Of a stretch of DNA of 64,000 nucleotides, positions 59,339 to 64,000 are shown one piece after another. The stretch is from Vibrio sp. CK2-1 (GTDB lineage: Bacteria; Pseudomonadota; Gammaproteobacteria; Enterobacterales; Vibrionaceae), in assembly GCF_021726515.1 (NCBI RefSeq), contig NZ_JAKKCJ010000002.1, positions 124,001 through 188,000 on the forward strand, given 5' to 3'. The translations under genes and the position numbers were made by a program. The notes under the pieces are model-generated. The model saw nothing but the letters and a program-made list of their open reading frames with translations. It was not told the DNA's origin and did no database searches. Positions within the stretch are counted from its first letter, which is position 1. Every line of letters begins with the position of its first letter.

Positions 59339-59575
59339 AAAAACACTTCTCTTTGGCTTAGTCGGTCAGTAAGACAAACTAAGATAATCGACTCAAGCGC
59401 CCAGTCAAGCTATATCCCACCTGTATTTGTCGTCTATTTGTTTTCATTTATAAATGTCTTTTATATTCCCTTAGCAGTTATTCGAATAAAAAATGAAATT
59501 TTAGCATTTCAGGTAATAACATCTGATCGTCATAATGATTGCCTAATAAGCATTCAGTCGAGAAGAGCTAGTAGT

Positions 59576-60451
59576 ATGGATACGATCACTTTATTCCCAA
59601 ACAGGAAGGGAAGCAGCGCAGCAGCAAATCAAGCTAGCCAAACAAAGAGCTTGCTGAATTTTAGTCATAGTCAATTGAAGCAAGGTCAAGTTGCGCTAAT
59701 TGGTGCGGGGCCTGGTGATGCTGAGCTTTTAACCTTGAAAGCTTTGTCTTACCTACAACAAGCGGATGTAGTGCTGTATGACTACTTGGTCTCCGATGAA
59801 ATTATGGCGCTTATTCCTAGTGATACCATTTTAGTTTGCGTCGGTAAGAAAGCGGGACATCACAGTGTGCCTCAGCATAAAACCAATCAGCTATTAGTCG
59901 ACTTTGCACAGCAAGGCTACAAGGTCGCCCGCATTAAAGGTGGCGATCCATTTATGTTTGGTCGTGGCGGTGAAGAGCTGGAAGTGCTTGCAGATGCAGG
60001 TATTGGTTTTGAAGTTATTCCTGGCATTACCGCGGCGGCAGGTGCGACTGCTTATGCTGGGATCCCGCTGACACATCGTGACTACGCCCAATCCGCCATG
60101 TTTATCACTGGCCATTTAAAATCTGAAGATGATCAGATGGAGTGGTCGACACTTGCTCGTGGCCATCAAACTCTCGTGATCTATATGGGCTTGATGAAGT
60201 CTTCTCATATCCAGCAGCAATTGATTGAAAATGGTCGAGCAACCAATACCCCAATTGCCATCATTGAACGCGGAACGCAAGCCAAACAAAAAGTGCTTAT
60301 TGGAACATTATCCGAGTTAGCGAGCCTCGCCGAGCATGCTCAATCACCGTCTTTAATTGTGATTGGTGAAGTGGTGAACCTGTCATCAAAGCTTTCTTGG
60401 TTTGGCTCTCAAGCTCAACAACAAAATTCAACTCAGCCGATCGCGATTTAG
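59576..60451 (+). CDS. cobA: uroporphyrinogen-III C-methyltransferase
   Basis: SAM-dependent formation of precorrin-2, the first step toward siroheme for sulfite/nitrite reductase. 291 residues from ATG 59576; the frame stays open upstream to 59285, but that part reads non-homologous and overlaps elaA. Seen: [18 protein letters not shown] (SAM loop), [12 protein letters not shown] and [14 protein letters not shown]. Standalone methyltransferase, without the CysG dehydrogenase half. Ahead of cysD by 58 bases. Confidence 0.93.
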   Translation: MDTITLFPNRKGSSAAANQASQTKSLLNFSHSQLKQGQVALIGAGPGDAELLTLKALSYLQQADVVLYDYLVSDEIMALIPSDTILVCVGKKAGHHSVPQHKTNQLLVDFAQQGYKVARIKGGDPFMFGRGGEELEVLADAGIGFEVIPGITAAAGATAYAGIPLTHRDYAQSAMFITGHLKSEDDQMEWSTLARGHQTLVIYMGLMKSSHIQQQLIENGRATNTPIAIIERGTQAKQKVLIGTLSELASLAEHAQSPSLIVIGEVVNLSSKLSWFGSQAQQQNSTQPIAI

Positions 60452-60509
60452 CTCTAGTTAGGAGCCGCATCGTTGAATATTAAACGCATTTAGCGCAAGG
60501 ACATGAATC

Positions 60510-61418
60510 ATGGAACAAGAACGTTTAACCCATTTACAGCAACTTGAGGCGGAGAGTATTCATATTATCCGTGAAGTTGCTGCCGAGTTTGATAATCCGG
60601 TAATGATGTATTCAATCGGTAAAGATTCAGCGGTTATGCTGCATCTGGCACGTAAAGCTTTTTATCCTGGCAAGATCCCTTTCCCACTTTTGCATGTGGA
60701 TACCGATTGGAAATTCAAAGAAATGATTGAATTTCGTGATCGCACCGCGAAGAAATATGGCTTTGATTTATTGGTGCACAAGAATCCAGAAGGGCTAGAG
60801 ATGGGTTGTAATCCCTTCGTTCATGGCTCATCGAAACATACCGATATCATGAAAACCCAAGGCTTGAAGCAAGCATTAAACAAATATGGTTTTGATGCAG
60901 CATTTGGTGGCGCTCGCCGTGATGAAGAAAAGTCTCGTGCTAAAGAGCGTGTCTACTCATTCCGCGATAAGCACCATACTTGGGACCCGAAAAACCAGCG
61001 CCCAGAGCTTTGGCATACTTATAACGGCCAGGTGAATAAAGGCGAAAGTATTCGTGTATTCCCACTTTCAAACTGGACGGAATTGGATATTTGGCAATAC
61101 ATCTACCTAGAAAATATTGAGATTGTTCCTCTGTACCTTTCAGCTGTAAGACCTGTGGTTAATCGTGACGGCATGCTGATCATGGTTGATGATGAGCGTT
61201 TTCAATTCGAAGAAGGTGAGAAGGTTGAGCATAAGAGTGTGCGTTTCCGTACTTTAGGTTGCTATCCATTAACTGGCGCGATCGAATCGGAGGCGGCGAC
61301 TTTGCCAGAGATCATTCAAGAAATGTTGGTGGCGACATCCAGTGAACGTCAGGGCCGAGCGATCGACCATGATCAGTCAGGATCGATGGAATTGAAAAAA
61401 CGCCAAGGCTACTTCTAA
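60510..61418 (+). CDS. cysD: sulfate adenylyltransferase subunit 2
   Basis: ATP sulfurylase catalytic subunit: sulfate + ATP to APS, driven by CysN GTP hydrolysis. 302 residues. PP-loop [10 protein letters not shown] (about 37-46), [20 protein letters not shown], and [15 protein letters not shown]. Confidence 0.98.
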   Translation: MEQERLTHLQQLEAESIHIIREVAAEFDNPVMMYSIGKDSAVMLHLARKAFYPGKIPFPLLHVDTDWKFKEMIEFRDRTAKKYGFDLLVHKNPEGLEMGCNPFVHGSSKHTDIMKTQGLKQALNKYGFDAAFGGARRDEEKSRAKERVYSFRDKHHTWDPKNQRPELWHTYNGQVNKGESIRVFPLSNWTELDIWQYIYLENIEIVPLYLSAVRPVVNRDGMLIMVDDERFQFEEGEKVEHKSVRFRTLGCYPLTGAIESEAATLPEIIQEMLVATSSERQGRAIDHDQSGSMELKKRQGYF

Positions 61419-61447
61419 GCCAGTTAAGTTATCAAAAGGATTTTATT

Positions 61448-62902
61448 ATGAACGCAGTTATTGAAGCCGAACTGGCTGAATTGGGTATCGAAGGTTATCT
61501 CACCCAGCATCAATATAAATCATTGATGCGTTTTTTAACCTGTGGCTCTGTTGATGATGGCAAAAGTACCTTAATCGGTCGCCTGCTCCACGATTCAAAG
61601 CAGATTTATGAAGATCAATTAGCCGCAGTAAATAGCGATAGCCAACGTGTTGGTACTACTGGTGAGCGACCTGACCTAGCATTACTAGTCGATGGGTTAC
61701 AAGCCGAACGTGAACAAGGCATCACTATTGATGTCGCGTATCGTTATTTCTCAACCAAGAAACGTAAATTCATCATTGCCGATACTCCGGGCCATGAGCA
61801 ATACACCCGTAATATGGCAACCGGTGCTTCGACTTGTGATGTTGCCGTGATCTTGATTGATGCCCGTAAAGGGGTATTAGATCAAACTCGTCGTCATTCA
61901 TTTATTTCCAGTTTATTAGGAATTCGCCACTTTGTGGTTGCGGTTAATAAAATGGATTTGGTGGAATACTCTGAACAACGTTTTAACGATATCCGTGAAG
62001 AATACTTAGAGTTCTCGAAGAATCTCAATGCAGATATCAACATTCAACTGATCCCGATTTCCGCATTGGAAGGCGATAACGTTGTCGATCAGACTGAGAA
62101 TCTCGCTTGGTATCAAGGTCAGCCATTACTGAAAATCTTAGAAGATATCGATTTAAGCCAAGAACATACTCAAGGTGAGTTCCGCTTACCGGTGCAATAT
62201 GTCAATCGCCCTAATCTCGATTTCCGTGGTTTTGCTGGCACCATTGCCAATGGCACGATTGCTGTTGGTGATAGTGTGACCGCTCTGCCTTCTGGTAAAA
62301 GCTCTAAAGTTGCTCGCATTGTTACCTTTGATGGTGATTTAGACTCTGCTCGAGCAGGCCAAGCGATAACCGTTACTTTAGAAGATGAAATTGATATTAG
62401 CCGTGGTGACTTATTAGTGCCAACAGGCGCGACCATCAAAGCCACTAATCAGTTTTTAGCCGACGTAGTATGGATGACCGATCAGCCTTTCGCTGCGGGT
62501 CGTCAATACGATATTAAAGTGGCTGGTAAACAAACGGTAGGGCAACTGGAGTCGATTAAGCACCAATACGATATCAACAAGTTAGAAGAGTTTGATGCGA
62601 CGGAATTGCCATTAAATGGTATTGGTTTATGTGAAATATCATTAACTGAAACCGTTGCTTTGGATAAATACACTGACTGTGCAGATACCGGTGGTTTTAT
62701 CATTATCGATCGCTTAACCAACGTTACTGTTGGTGCAGGTATGGTGCGTGAGCGTTTAACCGAGCAGCAAGCAACAACGCCTGCTTCATCAAGCTTTGAA
62801 GTTGAACTCAATGCGCTGATCCGCAAGCATTTCCCGCATTGGGGAGCGAAAGATATTAGCCAGCTTTTTGATTCGTCTTCTCTTAACGATCAAAAGAAGT
62901 AA
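61448..62902 (+). CDS. cysN: sulfate adenylyltransferase subunit 1 (GTPase)
   Basis: 484 residues. EF-Tu-like GTPase: G1 [16 protein letters not shown]3 DTPGHEQY, G4 NKMDLV. Partner of CysD. No APS kinase (CysC) is fused at the C-terminus; a separate cysC is expected beyond the window. Confidence 0.97.
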   Translation: MNAVIEAELAELGIEGYLTQHQYKSLMRFLTCGSVDDGKSTLIGRLLHDSKQIYEDQLAAVNSDSQRVGTTGERPDLALLVDGLQAEREQGITIDVAYRYFSTKKRKFIIADTPGHEQYTRNMATGASTCDVAVILIDARKGVLDQTRRHSFISSLLGIRHFVVAVNKMDLVEYSEQRFNDIREEYLEFSKNLNADINIQLIPISALEGDNVVDQTENLAWYQGQPLLKILEDIDLSQEHTQGEFRLPVQYVNRPNLDFRGFAGTIANGTIAVGDSVTALPSGKSSKVARIVTFDGDLDSARAGQAITVTLEDEIDISRGDLLVPTGATIKATNQFLADVVWMTDQPFAAGRQYDIKVAGKQTVGQLESIKHQYDINKLEEFDATELPLNGIGLCEISLTETVALDKYTDCADTGGFIIIDRLTNVTVGAGMVRERLTEQQATTPASSSFEVELNALIRKHFPHWGAKDISQLFDSSSLNDQKK

Positions 62903-62926
62903 GGCAAGGTGATGGTGGAGTTTGCC

Positions 62927-64000
62927 ATGTGGGATAAATGGTTGGTGTTACTGCTGTTGATCGCCATTATTGGTAGTTTAATCTTCACCAAGATTAAGCC
63001 GAGCTTTATTTTCGCTACCGCCGCGTTAGTCGCTTTTATGACTGGCGCGGTGGATCTTGACGGCATAGCAAAGAACTTTACGAACTCATCATTATTGACG
63101 TTAGTACTGTTGATCTTAGCCTCATGTGCCTTAGAGAAAACCCGTTTGATCAGTTGGATCAGTCGCCATATTTCATCAGGTCGATTGGGTAGTGTAGTAG
63201 CCAAGCTTGGTTTTTCGACGGCTTTTCTTTCTTCTTTTACCAATAATACTGCGGTAGTGGTGGCCTTGATTGGTGCGATTAAGCGTAATAACTCTCATGC
63301 CCCATCGCGATTATTAATTCCATTATCTTACGCCGCAATTCTTGGTGGTACTTTAACTTTAATTGGCACTTCGACCAATTTAATTATTAATAGCTTTGTC
63401 GTGGATGCTGGATTGCCGAGCCTTGGCTTTTTTGCTCCAACCTGCATTGGCTTAGCGATTTTAGTGGTTGGCGTTTTAGTACTGATTCCATTGAGTTATT
63501 TACTGCCACATAGCGATTCGCATGAGCAAGATGATCTCCCTTATTTTTTAGAGGCGCGAGTGGAAGCCGGATCGCCTTTAATCGGTAAAAGTATTGCGCA
63601 AAATCACTTGAGAGCGTTACGTAAGTTATTTTTAGCTGAAGTGATCCGAGATGGAGTGACTATCGCATCGGTGACGCCAGATCTGGTATTGCTCGAAAAT
63701 GATCGTCTGTTGTTTTGTGGTGACGTTGAAAGTGTTGCCACATTACAAGAGATCCCCGGCATTACCTTATTTGGCCAGCATCACCTGAACGGACAAAGCT
63801 TCATTGAGGTAGTGGTGAGCCAGTCGGCTTCAATTTGTAATAAGACTTTAAAGTCGAGCCAATTCCGTGATCGTTTTGATGCGGTAGTCGTGGCGATTCG
63901 TCGCGGTCACGAGCGTTTAGAAGGTGGCTTAGGCAATGTAAAACTGGCCGCTGGCGATACCCTAGTCTTGGTTCCAGGCAAAGGCTTTCATTCTGCGCGT
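62927..64000 (+). CDS. SLC13-type permease with TrkA-C domains (3' truncated)
   Basis: Runs off the window; 358 codons visible. I chose ATG 62927 (GGAG 6 bases upstream); ATG 62912 is also possible. Seen: several spans, the family motifs SSFTNNTAVVVALIGAI and YAAILGGTLTLIGTSTNLIINSF, and then two cytoplasmic TrkA-C (RCK-C) domains (about 200-285 and 295-358). SLC13/DASS proteins of this type carry sulfate or dicarboxylates; following cysN it is most likely a sulfate importer. Nine bases after cysN plus overlap of ribosome site suggests co-transcription. Confidence 0.88.
   Translation, partial: MWDKWLVLLLLIAIIGSLIFTKIKPSFIFATAALVAFMTGAVDLDGIAKNFTNSSLLTLVLLILASCALEKTRLISWISRHISSGRLGSVVAKLGFSTAFLSSFTNNTAVVVALIGAIKRNNSHAPSRLLIPLSYAAILGGTLTLIGTSTNLIINSFVVDAGLPSLGFFAPTCIGLAILVVGVLVLIPLSYLLPHSDSHEQDDLPYFLEARVEAGSPLIGKSIAQNHLRALRKLFLAEVIRDGVTIASVTPDLVLLENDRLLFCGDVESVATLQEIPGITLFGQHHLNGQSFIEVVVSQSASICNKTLKSSQFRDRFDAVVVAIRRGHERLEGGLGNVKLAAGDTLVLVPGKGFHSAR

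Noticed and set aside
59285..59575. N-terminal extension of cobA
   Set aside because: The added 97 residues overlap elaA, contain no family similarity and begin with TTG without a ribosome site.

Overview
The window is chromosomal core DNA of a gammaproteobacterium, almost certainly a Vibrio or close relative (Vibrionaceae). The evidence is the near-identity of CRP, SpoT, S12 and EF-Tu to the enterobacterial/vibrio forms, typical neighbour sets (damX-dam-rpe-gph-trpS; yheS-kefG-kefB-yheV-slyD; yheO-tusDCB-str-S10-spc-alpha; cobA-cysDN) and moderate AT-richness. The species cannot be named from the sequence alone. No tRNA, rRNA, CRISPR array, integrase or transposase was seen.

Layout. 1-4793 (+): 3' end of damX, dam, rpe, gph, trpS. 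4876-6447 (-): a FadD-like acyl-CoA synthetase. 6795-10874 (+): pabA, argD behind a tandem ArgR operator, astA and a DUF1338 protein. 10947-14135 (-): gmk-rpoZ-spoT. 14346-15701 (-): an NhaC-type transporter with a MetJ operator, probably a methionine transporter (MetT). 15938-19818 (-): a four-gene Scs-like envelope thiol-redox operon. 20047-21072 (+): an isolated RhuM-family gene, the clearest accessory gene here. 21154-25156: yicC (-), then rph, pyrE and a TyrR-box-preceded tyrP (+). 25350-30783 (-): yheS, a TIGR02444 protein, an outer-membrane barrel-like protein, yheU, prkB, then crp with an upstream CRP site. 30976-34354 (+): kefG-kefB-yheV-slyD. 34444-34683 (-): slyX. 35017-37807 (+): fkpA, yheO, tusDCB. 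37995-56706 (+): str (rpsL-rpsG-fusA-tuf), S10, spc and alpha operons in canonical order, including the short genes rpmD and rpmJ. 56856-58049 (-): a DUF2780 protein and fklB. 58225-59338: ytfB/oapA-like gene (+) converging on elaA (-). 59576-64000 (+): cobA-cysD-cysN and a truncated SLC13 permease, a sulfate-assimilation operon.

How the genes work together. Most of the window is translation: thirty genes of the four ribosomal operons, tRNA 2-thiolation (tusDCB), trpS, and guanine-nucleotide and stringent control (gmk, rpoZ, spoT). Regulatory DNA is unusually readable: ArgR, MetJ, TyrR, CRP and sigma-E-type sites lie in front of matching genes, and the S4-binding alpha leader can be recognised.

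The less ordinary content is in the intergenic DNA. A family of CGAG-rich inverted-repeat elements occurs at four places, a perfect 8-copy heptamer array sits between tuf and the S10 promoter, and three perfect hairpins lie between rpsG and fusA. No clearly new multi-gene system was found. The best leads are the orphan RhuM gene, the MetJ-controlled NhaC transporter, the Scs operon with its unplaced small first gene, and the repeat family.
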